Source: Triatoma infestans
Taxonomy: Eukaryota; Arthropoda; Insecta; Hemiptera; Reduviidae
NCBI GenBank assembly: GCA_011037195.1
Contig: JAAEAF010007701.1
Span: forward strand, 1 to 64,000
Length of the DNA stretch: 64,000 nt
Reading direction: 5' to 3'
Part shown: one piece after another, positions 21,276-31,882 of the stretch
Layout: every line of letters starts with the position of its first letter
Position numbering within the stretch: position 1 is the first letter of the stretch
Made by a program: the position numbers and the translations under genes
Notes under the pieces: model-generated
The model's database searches: none
Seen by the model: only the letters and a program-made list of their open reading frames with translations
Told to the model about the DNA's origin: nothing

Positions 21276-22052
21276 TTGGAATTAGAGGTAATAAACCATT
21301 TTAAGGACAATATCCAGAGAAAAGAGGATGGAAGATATGAGATACGCTTTCCTTGGAGAGTGGGTCATCCTCTGCTTTTATCAAATCGAGAGGTAGCTGA
21401 GCGAAGACTTTTTGGCCTCACGAGGAAATTGGTGCAAAGTGGTAATGTAGAAAGATACGAGTCGGTGTTGAAAGAATGGCTTAAGTTAGGAGTTATTGAG
21501 GAGATAAAAGGCGAAACATCTGAAAAGAAAGACTGCCATATGGTTTTGAAAGAGGCGAGCACAACCACGAAGGTGAGACCCGTCTTTGATGCGTCCGCCA
21601 AGGACAAGAATGGAAATTCGCTCAATAAATGCTTGGAAAAAGGACGAAACATGATTGAGTTGATCCCACAAATGGTGGTTAAGTTTAGATTGCACTCCAT
21701 CGGAGTTACGCTGACATAGAGAAAGCATTTCTTCAAATTAGTGTGAACGCCAAGGATCGAGACTTTACAAGATTCCTCTGGTGGGAGAACAATAGCAGAG
21801 CAAAGGTACAGGCCTTCCGTCATACTCGAGTTGTGTTTGGAGTTACGTGTAGCCTATTTTTATTGGCTGCTACAATATCACTTAGAACAGGCACCCCAAC
21901 ACCTAAAAGAGACAGCCAAAAAGTTGAAGGAGTCATTCTATGTTGACAACTGTATTACGAGTGTGGACAATCAGGAGGAGCTGAAGAAGTTCGTGGCAGA
22001 GTCTAAAGAGTTAAAATCAACTGCTTGTTTTAACCTACGAGGTTGGGTGTAG
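21276..22052 (+). pseudogene. BEL/Pao reverse transcriptase, frameshifted
   Basis: Frame 21276-21719 (147 residues) carries the RT N-terminal part with RFPWRVGHPLLLSN, VRPVFDASAKDKNG and the IELIPQMVVKFRLHSIGVT strand. A one-base slip near 21710 moves the catalytic DIEKAFLQISV block into the next frame (21713-21945), which continues DRDFTRFLWW and FRHTRVVFGVTCSLFLL. Another slip near 21880 moves the palm motif SFYVDNCITS into frame 21831-22052; YVDN is the BEL/Pao version of YxDD. The three pieces are all recognisable and in order, so the damage is small indels rather than rearrangement. Confidence 0.92.
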
Positions 22053-22054
22053 AA

Positions 22055-22830
22055 TAATGAACAGGAAGCCCCGGAAGAGGATAATATGGTTGAGTCAATA
22101 TTGGGCCTTTCATGGGATGTAAGAATGGATGAATTATATTGTGAGCTAAATGAGGTAGAACTTTTTTCAGGTCCATTGACGAAACGAAACCTCTTATCTG
22201 TCTCTCAAAAAAGTATTTGATCCAATCGGGTTATCGTGTCCTGTTACTCTGATTCCTAAATTGATGTTACAGGCTGCCTGGAAAGGAAAATACAAGTGGA
22301 TGATGTTTTACCACAGGACGTCACTAGAGTTTTTGATGCTTGGTTGAAGTCAATACAATGGCTACGATGTTGCCGGATACCTCGTAGAATATACATGAAA
22401 GGAGGAGGAGGAGGAGACGTTACTCTACACGTTTTCTGCGATGCAAGCAAAGATGCCTATGCTGCCTGTGTGTTCATGAGATGTGAAGTAGAAGGTAGTG
22501 TAACGGTCCGCTTGGTACAAGCAAAGTCAAGGGTTGCGCCTATGAGAACAATGACCATTCCACGCCTTGAATTAATGGCCGCAGTAATAGCCACTAGGCT
22601 AAGGCGATCAATACTGGTAATCTATAATGATCGAAGTAAATGAGACCTATTTCTGGACCGATTCAGCGGTGGTGCTGACGTGGATAAGAACAGAGGGCGA
22701 ATGGAACATCTTCGTCAACAATAGGTGTAAGGAGATACGACAAGGTAGCAATCCTTAAGATTGGAAGCATATACCTGGAAAGTATAACGCTGCAGACCTA
22801 GCATCGAGAGGTTGCAATGCAAAAAAATTA
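22055..22830 (+). pseudogene. BEL/Pao RNase H region, frameshifted
   Basis: The frame 22296-22643 contains LHVFCDASKDAYAACVF and VRLVQAKSRVAPM, then TIPRLELMAAVIATRL. This is the RNase H domain of BEL/Pao pol, with the first Asp (CDAS) and the Glu (RLELMAA) that coordinate metal. After a break at about 22640 it continues ETYFWTDSAVVLTWIRT (third Asp) and, past a stop at 22757, [15 protein letters not shown] (final Asp). All metal-binding residues remain, but the frame is interrupted. A (GGA)n run at 22397-22413 looks like an in-place expansion. Confidence 0.88.
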
Positions 22831-22841
22831 GCCATGAGTAA

Positions 22842-23849
22842 GTGGTGGGAAGGTCCGCATGGCTAAGAGAAAGCCATAAGTTGTGGCCATACATAGAAGC
22901 AAAGGCGGAAGAAGAAGAAGTAAATCGAGAAAGGAAAAGGACCGTTGTATCTGCAGTCTCAAGCGAACCTGAACGCTTCAGTGATTGTTTAAAATATTTT
23001 TCCAGCTATACGAAGACGGTACGCATGGTAGGATGGATTATGCGCTTCTATAGAAAATTAAGAGATCCTACTCATGACAACAATCTGGAATCGGAATTGA
23101 CTTTTGAAGAATTTCGCGAAGCAGAAAAGAAATTATTACAAGGAGTTCAAAGAGAATGTATAAAGGAAGGAATAATGAACTCCAAAGAGATGGAAACATT
23201 TAAAGATCAAGATCTCTGGAAGGTAAGAAGAAGGATTGTCTTGGGAGAGGAGGCAGAAGATTTTAAAGCTCCTGTATTGCTTCCATCTAAACATTTTATC
23301 GTGGAGCTGCTTATCTGGTCGTACCACAAAACATTAGCTCACGCAGCGGTTAGTGTTTTGATGGTGAAGCTAAGGGATCAGTTTTGGATCATAAAGGCAA
23401 GAAGAACTATTAAAAGAGTTATTTCCAAATGCGTAATTTGTAAAAGATATTGGCAGAAACAAGCAGACACACCCCCCGCTCCTCTACCAAAGCAAAGAAT
23501 AGACACATCTTCGGTTTTTGAAACCACCGGCGTAGATTTCGCGGGGCCATTATACTTAAAGGGTAACAAGAAATGTTGGATAGTTCTATTCACATGTGCT
23601 TTGTACCGAGCGCTCCATTTGGAGGTAGTGCAGTCGATGTCTATAGAAGCCTTCATCGCAGCGTTAAGGCGATTTATCGCCAGAAGGGGAAGACTCACCA
23701 CGATATACTCGGATAACGGGACAAATTTTGTTGACGCGAATAATGCCCTAAAAGCACTGGATTGGGAGGAGATTATGAAGTTTGCAAGCGTTAAAAGAAT
23801 AAAGTGGAAGTTCAATCCACCCACTGCGTCATGGTGGGGTGGATGGTGA
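22842..23849 (+). pseudogene. BEL/Pao integrase, N-terminal and core, truncated frame
   Basis: The frame has 335 residues. An upstream linker ends in [14 protein letters not shown]. The HHCC zinc domain is seen as HKTLAHAAV (two His) and CVICKRYW (two Cys), at about residues 166-205. The core follows with GVDFAGPL (first catalytic Asp), CALYRALHLEVV and IYSDNGTNF (second Asp). The frame stops at PTASWWGGW, exactly where the third catalytic residue (E in a WWERMV-like block) should come. About a dozen bases appear to be missing at 23845-23850, so the DDE triad is incomplete here. Confidence 0.92.
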
Positions 23850-24502
23850 AAGAATTGCTAAGAAGAAACTTGGGAAAAGCAGTATTGACTTATGAAGAAT
23901 TGAATACGCTGATCTGCGACTGTGAGGCAATAATTAACGCCAGACCTCTCACGTACATTTCGGATGAGGCAGATGGAATGAGGCCTTTGACACCCTCTAT
24001 GTTCCTTCAGAATCTTCCCACTAGTAACGTTCCAGACCTAGACAAAATAGACGAAGAATGTTTAAGACAACGTTGGAAGTATTTGCAAAAATTGAGGTCT
24101 TCGATTAGACAAAGGTTTCGAAAGGAATATTTAGCATACCTCGTTCATAGAGGAAAGAGAGGCAAATTTAGGGACTTAAAGGTGGGAGATGTGGTTTTAA
24201 TAGGAGCTGACCACAAGAAGCGATTGGATTGGCCACTGGGTATTATCGAGGAGCTTTATCCCGGAAGAGATGGGATATCAAGAGTGGCAAAAGTAAGAAT
24301 GGCAGAGGGAGTTCTCATACGTCCTTATGAAAGACTCTATCCAGTAGAGATGTCATCTGAAGAGAAAGGGATCGCGATGAAGGATAAACTTTCTAGACCT
24401 GGAACAGGAGGCAAAAGGCAAGACAAAGCGAAAGAGAATTTTGGGACACAGAAGAGAACCAGAATTAGAGTGGTGACAGTCCCCAGACGTTTTTGTCTGT
24501 AA
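23804..24502 (+). pseudogene. BEL/Pao integrase C-terminal region (DUF5641-type)
   Basis: After the break at the integrase active site this frame resumes with MVKELLRRNLGKAVLTYEEL and NARPLTYISDEADGMRPLTP (integrase C-terminal part). A domain with GDVVLIGADHKKRLDWPLG and IRPYERLYPVEM follows, which fits the DUF5641 family found at the end of BEL/Pao polyproteins. The tail is Lys/Arg-rich. The element has no envelope-like third ORF: only about 90 bases separate this stop from the 3' LTR. Confidence 0.85.
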
Positions 24503-24594
24503 TAGTTTTAGATTAGACTTTAGGTTACTTTGTATGTTTTCAAGTTAATTTAATTTTCAATTTCAAAATTGAAAATTGAAAAGGTGGGAGTATA

Positions 24595-24800
24595 TGTAGG
24601 GAACACTGAAAATATAGGTGATAATTTTGGAAAAAATAAAGAAGGCCATGGTTTTGTGTGCTGTTTTGTTGAACATATTTGCAATTATTATTATATAGCA
24701 AGTTTTGTATGTGGTAAACATTTAAAATAAAAAAATATAAAATAAAGAAGGTTTGAGTTTACTTTATCCATACTCAAGGCTCCAGGGCATATTTCCAACA
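24595..24800 (+). repeat. 3' LTR of the BEL/Pao element
   Basis: This 206-bp direct repeat of the 5' LTR is preceded by a purine-rich stretch (GAAAAGGTGGGAG, 24578-24590) in the position of a polypurine tract. A 6-base length difference lies at about 24697 relative to the 5' copy. Confidence 0.95.
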
Positions 24801-24805
24801 GTCCT

Positions 24806-25080
24806 GTAGGAAGTGGATACAGACAATTTTCTTCGTGCATGAAATTTCTGCTGCGAACGTATTAATAATACGATTTTATAAAACGCGATTTTAGAGCATG
24901 AGGTGTGCCTGAATGTGATTGCATTTTATGACGGCGGATAGTCAGAATACAGTAAAATCAATTTTTCTTTTGAAATTTCAAGTTTAAAGAAAATCATTGG
25001 CACCATTTTTCAAGGAAAAACTGTGGAAATCAATCCTATTAAAATGTGCCTTACCTAATGATACACGCCTACACTCCTAC
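24806..25080. other. Flank with dispersed-repeat words
   Basis: No gene. AAGTTTAAAGAAAATCATTGGC (24979) is a dispersed-repeat word. Confidence 0.4.
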
Positions 25081-25315
25081 CATGGGACATGTTTGCGTGT
25101 ATGATCATGGACATAGCCTCAAGTTAAAGACATATTATCCATGGCCTTCCCTTTAGGAGCTTAAAATCTTTCATAGGATATGCACCAATCTCTTCAAGAA
25201 GACCCTATAGCACTCAGAGCCAACTGGTAAGTTTGCTGGCGGAAATTCACGCATAACGAAACTAGGAGATTGTGATCCTAGCCGATTAGTTGAGCCCGAT
25301 GTTAAAGTACTTGCC
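25081..25315. repeat. Two-block repeat, order A-B
   Basis: Block A (25081-25207: GATCATGGACATAGCCTCAA, ACATATTATCCATGGCC, TTTAGGAGCTTAAAATCTTT, TCTTCAAGAAGACCCT) is followed at once by block B (25211-25310: CACTCAGAGCCAACTGGTAA, ACGAAACTAGGAGATTGTGA, CCGATTAGTTGAGCCCGATG). The same blocks occur at 26458-26806 in the opposite order. No coding frame is visible. Confidence 0.75.
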
Positions 25316-25369
25316 CACTTTAGCGAAAAAAATGAATTTTACATCAGTTTTCCTTAATCTCATACTAGT

Positions 25370-26190
25370 TTGTGAAGTTTAAAGAAAATTGTTGGAGCTA
25401 TCGCAAAATAAAAATGACGACAAACTGACCAAGAAAATTATTATAGAGTTGCAACTCCGACTGACAAATTTTAATCGAAATCCTCCTTGGAATGCGACGT
25501 TATTAATCAGTACCAAGAAAGTACCAAGATGGTTATTAATCAGTCAAAGACGACATTAATCAGTATCAAGTTTGCGCTTTCTTGATTTTTTGTTTAATTA
25601 GTTTTGGAGAATATTTTCTTTCACTCAGACTCAAGACGAGGAAGTGTTGCGATCGTGCCACATTTTCGAAATAGAGTTTTGACCGGAAGTACATGTTTTA
25701 GCCTCCTGAGGATGAAAAAAATGTTTTTAGTGAATGGACTGTATGTTTGTTTGTGTATTAACAGAATATCTCAAAAACGTAAAGGTATTACCACCGCATC
25801 AGACACGAAGATTTCGGACAAAATCCATCATCCATTAGCCACGACTTTACGGATTTTTTTTCTCGAAAACGGCTCCAACAATTTTCTTTAAACTTTGTAT
25901 ACTATCTGAACACACACACACCACCATCACTTTCATTTTCAAACATTTTCCCGGGAACATTTATTTTTCAAGGGGTGGGGTGGGGGTTATGCCTTTTGAA
26001 AATTGTAAACGATCACAATAGCAGTAAGTGAAGGTCTAAAAATGTTTCTCAAGTTTTGTGTAAAGTTCTTCTAGATTTCAAACTTGTCCTAAATTGTGCT
26101 AAGCTTTTTTAATGATACTTTAACAGAACTTGAAGAAGTTTAAGATCTCTTTTCTGATAAGTGTGAGCGTTCCACAATGAAACAGTTTTT
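25370..26190 (-). repeat. Dispersed-repeat copy, R orientation
   Basis: Plus-strand words in order: GAAGTGTTGCGATCGTGCC (25639), GACCGGAAGTACATGTTTTA (25680), AATATCTCAAAAACG (25765), TACCACCGCATCAGACACGA (25788), CTCGAAAACGGCTCCAACAA (25863), CCCGGGAACATTTATTTTT (25950) and a hairpin end AAGTGTGAGCGTTCCACA (26159). The start of the unit (25330-25460) also has an AGTTTAAAGAAAATTGTTGG word. Confidence 0.7.
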
Positions 26191-26457
26191 TACCCCCAGG
26201 TCAGCAATTTTTTCCTTAAATTATAACTAATCATTTTGGCCCCCCCCCCAGTCCTCTTTTTATAAAAGAAAGGAAATTCTTCTTCTTTCTTCAACTAGAA
26301 AATTATTAAAAACTCCTTTTTTGTCACAGTCAAGGATGCAAACGATTTAGTGGTAGTTGGGCAGAATTTTATAGTATTAAAGATGGTGTAAATGGAGGGT
26401 TGATTGCCCCTCAGGGAATCGAGATAGAACATAGGAACATATGGTGCTAGATGCAGA

Positions 26458-26806
26458 CACTCAGAGCCAACTGGTAAGTTTGCTGGCGGGAATTCACGCA
26501 TTCAAAAGTGTGTCCAGTTTAATTTCAAAATGAATTAACGAAACTAGGAGATTGTGATCTAGCCGATTAGTTGGGCCCGATGTTAAAGTACCGAGCTGAT
26601 GGGTTATCAAAATGGTTTGAATGCGTAGAAACGTGTAATAACTTTGGCAAAAATACTAAAAGTTACCCTATTTTGGGTACCAGGACTTGTTTGCGTAAAT
26701 GATCATGGATATAGCCTGAAGTTGAAGACATATTATCCATGGCCACCCCTTTAGGAGCTTAAAATCTTTCATCGGATATGCGACCAAACTTTTCAAGAAG
26801 ACCCTT
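26458..26806. repeat. Two-block repeat, order B-A
   Basis: Block B comes first (26458-26590, with an extra 30 bases inserted after AATTCACGCAT), then about 85 unrelated bases, then block A (26680-26806). Same strand as the copy at 25081-25315 but permuted. See the finding on permutation. Confidence 0.75.
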
Positions 26807-26989
26807 TAGAAATGTGACGGGAAACCATAAGGGGGAATCTCCCCCCCCCCCCAAGAAGTTATGGTTAGCCTTTGATCGAAAATGTAAGGCTTGTATCAAT
26901 CTCAATAAAAATAGACTGCGGGTGCTAAAGTATTCTATTTTTCTACACACACACAGCATTCGTTAAAAACATTTTTTTTCGTTCTTGGA

Positions 26990-27110
26990 GGATTCTCAAA
27001 ATATGTATTGTAATTCCGGTTAAAACTCAGTATAGAAGATTTGACACGATCACAACACTAGGAGGAGTAAGAGAAAGTAAAAGATCTAAGTTTGCCGTCA
27101 CTTCGACATA
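26990..27110 (+). repeat. Dispersed-repeat end, F orientation
   Basis: CTCAAAATATGTATTGTAATT, ACACGATCACAACACT and GGAGTAAGAGAAAGTAAAAG are the terminal words of an F unit. The hairpin half after this is replaced by the foldback at 27103. Confidence 0.6.
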
Positions 27111-27283
27111 CACATTTCTTTTTCAAGGTTTAAAATAAAAACTTGAGAAATTGAAGTTTTTCCTTCGCCATGACTTCGGCTCATGCGGCCCAGAGATATT
27201 AAATTAAAAAGTGAGAAATTAATTTCACCTTTAAATTTCTCGTTTTTATTTTATACCTTGAAAAAGGCAATGTATTTGTCGAA
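27103..27283. repeat. Foldback repeat with 45-50 bp arms
   Basis: The arms (27103-27152 and 27234-27283) share TTTTTCAAGGT(T/A)TAAAATAAAAA and its complement, with CGACATACA / TGTATTTGTCG outside. The centre (27165-27200) is less AT-rich (CTTCGGCTCATGCGGCC). The outer part ends in GTCGAAATGTTGGCG, close to the CGAAACGTCGG word seen in Penelope-type repeats. Confidence 0.65.
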
Positions 27284-27299
27284 ATGTTGGCGAAATTAC

Positions 27300-28855
27300 T
27301 TTTTTTTTAATTTTCATAGGTCATCTTTCCGTTTACTACATTAATAATGGGCTGGAAGAATGCTTTCATTAATGGTAAACTACATGTTGACAGTTATGTG
27401 AGTTTGTATGTTTGTACGATAATGGTATTGCATTAAGGTGTTGCCAGGTGTTCGCCTTTAATTTCTTCATGGTAACACATGTGACATCATGCACAAGGTA
27501 AACAAACAGTAGTAACACAGTAGTCAGCAAAGTAGCCTTTAGGGGGCACTACTGTCACCAATATGTTTACACAAATTTTTGAATGCCTGTTCTATGTTTT
27601 GGACCAAAAATCATATCACACGACCCACCGAACTTAATATTCAATAGTTCAATAGTTGCTATCTGTGTCAGAGTTCCGTTATATTTGTACTAAATTTGAA
27701 TTGATAGTTCAATACAGCTATGCTCTAGACTAAACACATGTAAGGCCTTTCTAATTATTACCAGTGCTGCTCAAACTAAACGTATTCCGAGCGTTATAGA
27801 TTTTCTGAAATTTTCACTGACGATTGTAATCTAAATTTCATAGAGATTTTTTATTGTACTATAAAAATCTGGTGTGAAACACCCACACGTGTTTCTCATA
27901 TTGCAGTTCTCACGGATGTACCATAACATTCCTTCAGTCTTCTAATTTTTCCTAATATTAACTTGGCTTCCAGATTAATAATTTTTTTTTTATTTTCCTG
28001 GCAGATGGAGGACTTATACCAACTAATATGGGTGTATAAAAAAAAAACACCTTTTTTAAATAAAAAACGTGTCCTTAGCTTTTACCTTTTACCATTACCT
28101 TTTTAGGGGGAGTTTTATTTCGTAGGGAGGATAAGAGACAGATTGGCTCTGGGTATCCATAATTAAACTAATTAAAGTGGTACTTACGATTCTCTGATTT
28201 GGATTGCGATAAAACCCTATTTTTTAAGTTCTCCTAGATTTTTTTTTTTAACAAAATATCAGTATCCCAAAAATTCTGCAATTTTCGGACTCAGGAGATC
28301 TCAAAACCTATATTTCCAGTGAAAACTCAATATGGAAAATTTGACACGATTATAACATTTCCTCTAACAGCAGTTAGAGTAAGTAAAAATGGTTGGACAG
28401 TGGTTTAGCGTCAGCTATTTGTGTGTTATTATTAATCTGTTCTTTTCAATAAATGGACAAAGTATGTAACAGTAAAGTTCTATTATACAAACTGCAAGTA
28501 CTTGGTTAAGATGATTGTTCAGATAAGGGCCATTGCAATCTGGATAAGTAGAATAGTGGGGCAGGGGGGCTTGTAAAGGGGGCAGTGCTGTTAAGGCTGT
28601 ACCAGAGAGAGGTGGCTATTCATTGTGGCCAGCCGGCTGTACACAGTTCCCAGAATGCAGACCACGCCATATTGTTATTCCCCACTCTTCCCCACTCTGT
28701 CCGTTTTCACATTTTTTATTTCATATTACTGCTGTAAGGGGAACCACTGAGTTCTACTGAAAATACAGATTCTGCCGCCCTCTAAGCAACAAAAAAAAAA
28801 AATCTGGTGTTAAATATTCTTCCGATTTTCTCTCATTCCTTCAATACAATAATTA
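27300..28855. other. Mixed non-coding sequence with dispersed-repeat ends
   Basis: F-type hairpin ends lie at 27868-27905 and 28799-28835, with an F unit terminus at 28290-28390 (CTCAAAACCTATATTTCCAG ... ACACGATTATAACATTTCC). Bases 27400-27800 and 28430-28720 are without recognised repeats or coding frames. Confidence 0.5.
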
Positions 28856-28856
28856 T

Positions 28857-28858
<2 letters not shown>

Positions 28859-28888
<30 letters not shown>

Positions 28889-28921
28889 ATAATAATAAAA
28901 TAATATAATAAGATAATAATA
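28859..28921. repeat. AAT microsatellite, left half
   Basis: Imperfect (AAT)n. It is the continuation of the AAT array at 29290-29335; a plus-strand retrotransposon end sits between the halves. Confidence 0.9.
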
Positions 28922-29216
28922 AGCCACGGGACTTGTGCCGCGGTCGCTGGGGGAGAACCTCTGCATGATGGGAATCAGGCGGACCATCATGTACGAGATG
29001 CAGCAGGCTGTGGTACTCCACACCTGCCGCATTGTAAGGGAAGTGCTAAGGGAAGACGCCAGAGACTAGCACGGACATATTTTTCTTTTTCTTTTTCTGT
29101 TGTCTTTATCATAGGACAATTGTCCGGTTCCAGTAAGAACCGTAATACCAAATAATGAAAACAGGTTCCTCCCTTGCCTGCGGGCCGCGAGGGATTGTAA
29201 AAAAAAAAAAAAAGGA

Positions 29217-29266
<50 letters not shown>

Positions 29267-29284
29267 AAAAAAAAAAAAAAAAAA
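28922..29284 (+). mobile_element. Non-LTR retrotransposon 3' end with poly-A, inserted in an AAT array
   Basis: From 28923 one frame reads to a stop at 29067-29069 and ends ATGLVPRSLGENLCMMGIRR, then MYEMQQAVVLHTCRIVREVL and EDARD. This looks like the extreme C-terminus of a non-LTR ORF2 (about 48 residues). A 3' UTR of about 130 bases follows, then a long, interrupted poly-A tail (29199-29284). The 5' side is truncated directly at AAT repeat sequence. I cannot assign the clade: the segment is short and lacks RT motifs. The poly-T/Phe open frames on the minus strand are artefacts of the A tail. Confidence 0.65.
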
Positions 29285-29289
29285 GTAAA

Positions 29290-31214
29290 TACTAATAATA
29301 ATAAGAATAATAATAATATATAATATACGTCTTTTATTGAAACCCAATATTACAAAAAATGAACAAAATACAAATCTTCTAGCGACAGACTTACTTATGG
29401 TCATGTCGACAGTCTGAGAGTTGCCTTGCAATTAAAGCATATTATATGTATGACATTATTTAATTATTGAACTATATTATATTCATATTAATAAATATAT
29501 TTAATCAACACATTATTCAATTCATTACTCAATTAATACATATATTAAACCGAAAAATAAAGAGGAAAAAAAACAAGAAAAAAAAAGAAATGAAACTCGT
29601 AGACTACCAAGTGAAACTCAACTTTTGGAAACATAAAGAAAAATGAAAAAGCAAAAATTCACCGAACTACAAAACCGCAAACATTAAAAAGAAATTAATA
29701 AAGATAAAGTAAAAAGATTTAAAGCAAAAACAGACAAACGTAATATATATGGGATTCGGCAAAACTTCTCTTTTTATCTTCTAATAGTTGAATTCTTTTA
29801 CCAACGTGTATCTGCATGCCCAGGCTAGTTTACAATATTTAACCAGATTCATCCAGTTATTCCCGTTTAAAATAGTAATAAATTCCTCATAAGTTAATAT
29901 TTTCTTATTACAGTTCTGTATTCTAAATTCTTGTCGGATAGGGCAAATAGCAATAAAGTGAAAAACATCTTTACCCTTTCTTCAAGATTACACAGTGAAC
30001 ATAACTCTGTCTCCAAATGAATATTTATTTAAATATAATAATTCCCCCCTACATTTAACGATCCAGCCTACGGTTTGAGAGTCTAGTGTATTGTATAAAA
30101 GATTACGTCCTAAATTTAATTTCTTATATATTGTGTGGTGTTGGCTATGCTGAACTTTTATTTTAAAATCATTTATTAATTTTATTCTAATATTTGATAA
30201 AATGTCTTTAATTTTTGACTTCTGGTTGATTAATTCTTCTAGAGAGAACCCATATACTGAACTAAGCTTTTCTCATTCTTTGTAAAAAAAGATTTTTTCG
30301 CTATTAATTCATTTATTAGAATTTTTGGATATCTATAAGAGGGTAATTTTGGGATCGATAGATGTAATTTAGATGATTTTTAACGATATATACAAAGGTA
30401 ATATCGTCCGAGGTAATAATGGCAGATTGTAAGCTTTTTTAATAAAATATTTGAACAATACTTCAACTTTATCGTACATATTGCAACCCCAAACTTGAGA
30501 ACCGTAACATATTATGGCCCGCGACACTGCATTATATATTTGCAATTTAGAAGTAAAAGGTACCTTTGTACGATTATTGTATGATTTGTATGATTATAGT
30601 AAATTATTGAGTGCAAATTTGGACTTTGAGCATCTTTCACATGTTCTTCTAAATTTAATGTTGATATTAGAGTCACTCCCAAATATTAGGGTACTCTCAC
30701 TCTTCAATCTTCTGTTTGTTGAACCACCACACTTCACGCTCAGCCGGCCTACCACCATTTCTGAATATAACGATCTTTGATTTGGTCAAATTAACTTTTA
30801 GATTACACAAAGAGCAGTAATTTTCAAAACGAGTATATCATATTCTGAAGCGATACTTTGTCCGCATAAGCCAAAATTTTAATGTGTTTTTTGCATCTGA
30901 ACTCCTCCATCCATACAACTCTCAATATCGGATAAGAAAAGAGAAAATAAAAGAGGGTACAACAGACAACCCTGCTTAACACCCACCTCGGTTCCAAAGC
31001 TCTCCGACAATCCATTGTGACACCAAACAGATGCTGATGTTCCAGTATAGAGATTTCTCAAAGTATTTAAAAATTTAGTAGAGACCCCGAGGTAGGACAA
31101 CTTATAATAAAATAATGCATGGCGGTCTATACGATCAAAGGCCGCCGACAAATCAACGAAGAACGCATAGACTTTTTGCCGTTTTCTATTTAACCTTATT
31201 TTTACTATACTCAT
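29290..31214 (-). mobile_element. Degraded non-LTR retrotransposon (RT part), minus strand
   Basis: On the minus strand an RT reads AFFVDLSAAFDRIDRHALFY (catalytic Asp block), LRNLYTGTSASVWCHNGLSE, GVKQGCLLYPLLFSLFLSDIE (motif 4) within frame 31214-30879. After a slip it continues KILAYADKVSL, a YADD-like block in which the second Asp is Lys, in frame 31015-30824. Further downstream many stops separate recognisable pieces: SKIVIFRNGGRPA near 30760-30730 and NLGRNLLYNTLDSQTVGWIV near 30060-30120. The 3' end runs into an AAT array near 29335. There is no RNase H. It is an old, dead copy; the clade (CR1/Jockey/RTE-like) is not certain. Confidence 0.75.
30879..31214 (-). pseudogene. Reverse transcriptase fragment of the 29.3-31.2 kb element
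   Basis: A 111-residue frame covering RT motifs 3 and 4 (catalytic Asp in FVDLSAAFD, and GVKQGC). It lacks the endonuclease and RT fingers on the 5' side; upstream sequence (31215 on) becomes unrelated dispersed repeat at about 31320. Minus-strand ORF starts are incidental, since the parent protein began far upstream. Confidence 0.8.
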
Positions 31215-31319
31215 TCAAGTCATTATGTGGTCTACCGTAGAGTATGTTCTCCTAAAACCTGCCTGAAACCAATTATATTCTGTGCATCTGCCGATTTTAC
31301 CAATCTGTTTGAAGAAAAT

Positions 31320-31851
31320 CGTTATAATCGTCTTCGACAAAAATTCCAACCGAACTCAATAACCAAATCTATAAAGTTGCAGTTCCAATTATCTTCAAAT
31401 TTTGAATTCTATCAATGCATCCAATATGCATTAATTTTTTTTTTTTTTTTTTTGCCCATTGACACCGCAGGCCATTAGCGGCCAATGTGTATTAATATTA
31501 TGTAGGTGGTAAAAACCATATATTATACTGAAGTGGTACTTTAAAAGAAAGCATAACGCTACTGTTCCTTCAGAACCGCCAAAAAATAAATTTTCCTGGG
31601 AACACTTTTCAAATAAAAGTGACAGGTATTTATCTGTGTAGATAGTATACAAAGTTTAAACAAAGACGTTTGAGCCATTTTTGACAAAATTACGACAAAT
31701 TGAAAAAAAAAAATGCAGGAAAGTCGCACTTCTGGTAGATACATTTTGCCCAAAATATTAGTACCTGACTAAGCTATTAGTACCTGGTAGCGATATTAGT
31801 AGTAGTTTGAGCTTCATGCGACTTTTCGTGTTTAAGATATTCTGTTATTAT

Positions 31852-31882
<31 letters not shown>

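Larger units (their letters stand above)
19061..24800 (+). mobile_element. BEL/Pao LTR retrotransposon, complete but inactive
   Basis: Two direct LTRs (19061-19272 and 24595-24800), both TG...CA, bound an internal region that codes on the plus strand. The order is gag, zinc knuckles, protease, RT, RNase H, integrase and a C-terminal domain: the BEL/Pao order, with the family's YVDN polymerase motif. Flanking pentanucleotides are GTACT (19056-19060) and GTCCT (24801-24805), which fit a 5-bp target duplication with one later change. The LTRs differ by fewer than about ten substitutions and one 6-base length difference, so the insertion is moderately old. At least seven frameshifts or stops and a damaged integrase active site make it defective. 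Confidence 0.95.

Noticed and set aside
21365..21823. 152-codon minus-strand ORF
   Set aside because: Antisense of the BEL/Pao reverse transcriptase, where the motifs are all on the plus strand.
28987..29431. Phe-rich minus-strand ORFs of 93 and 121 codons
   Set aside because: They are translations of a long poly-A tail. The real coding remnant is on the plus strand and ends at 29069.
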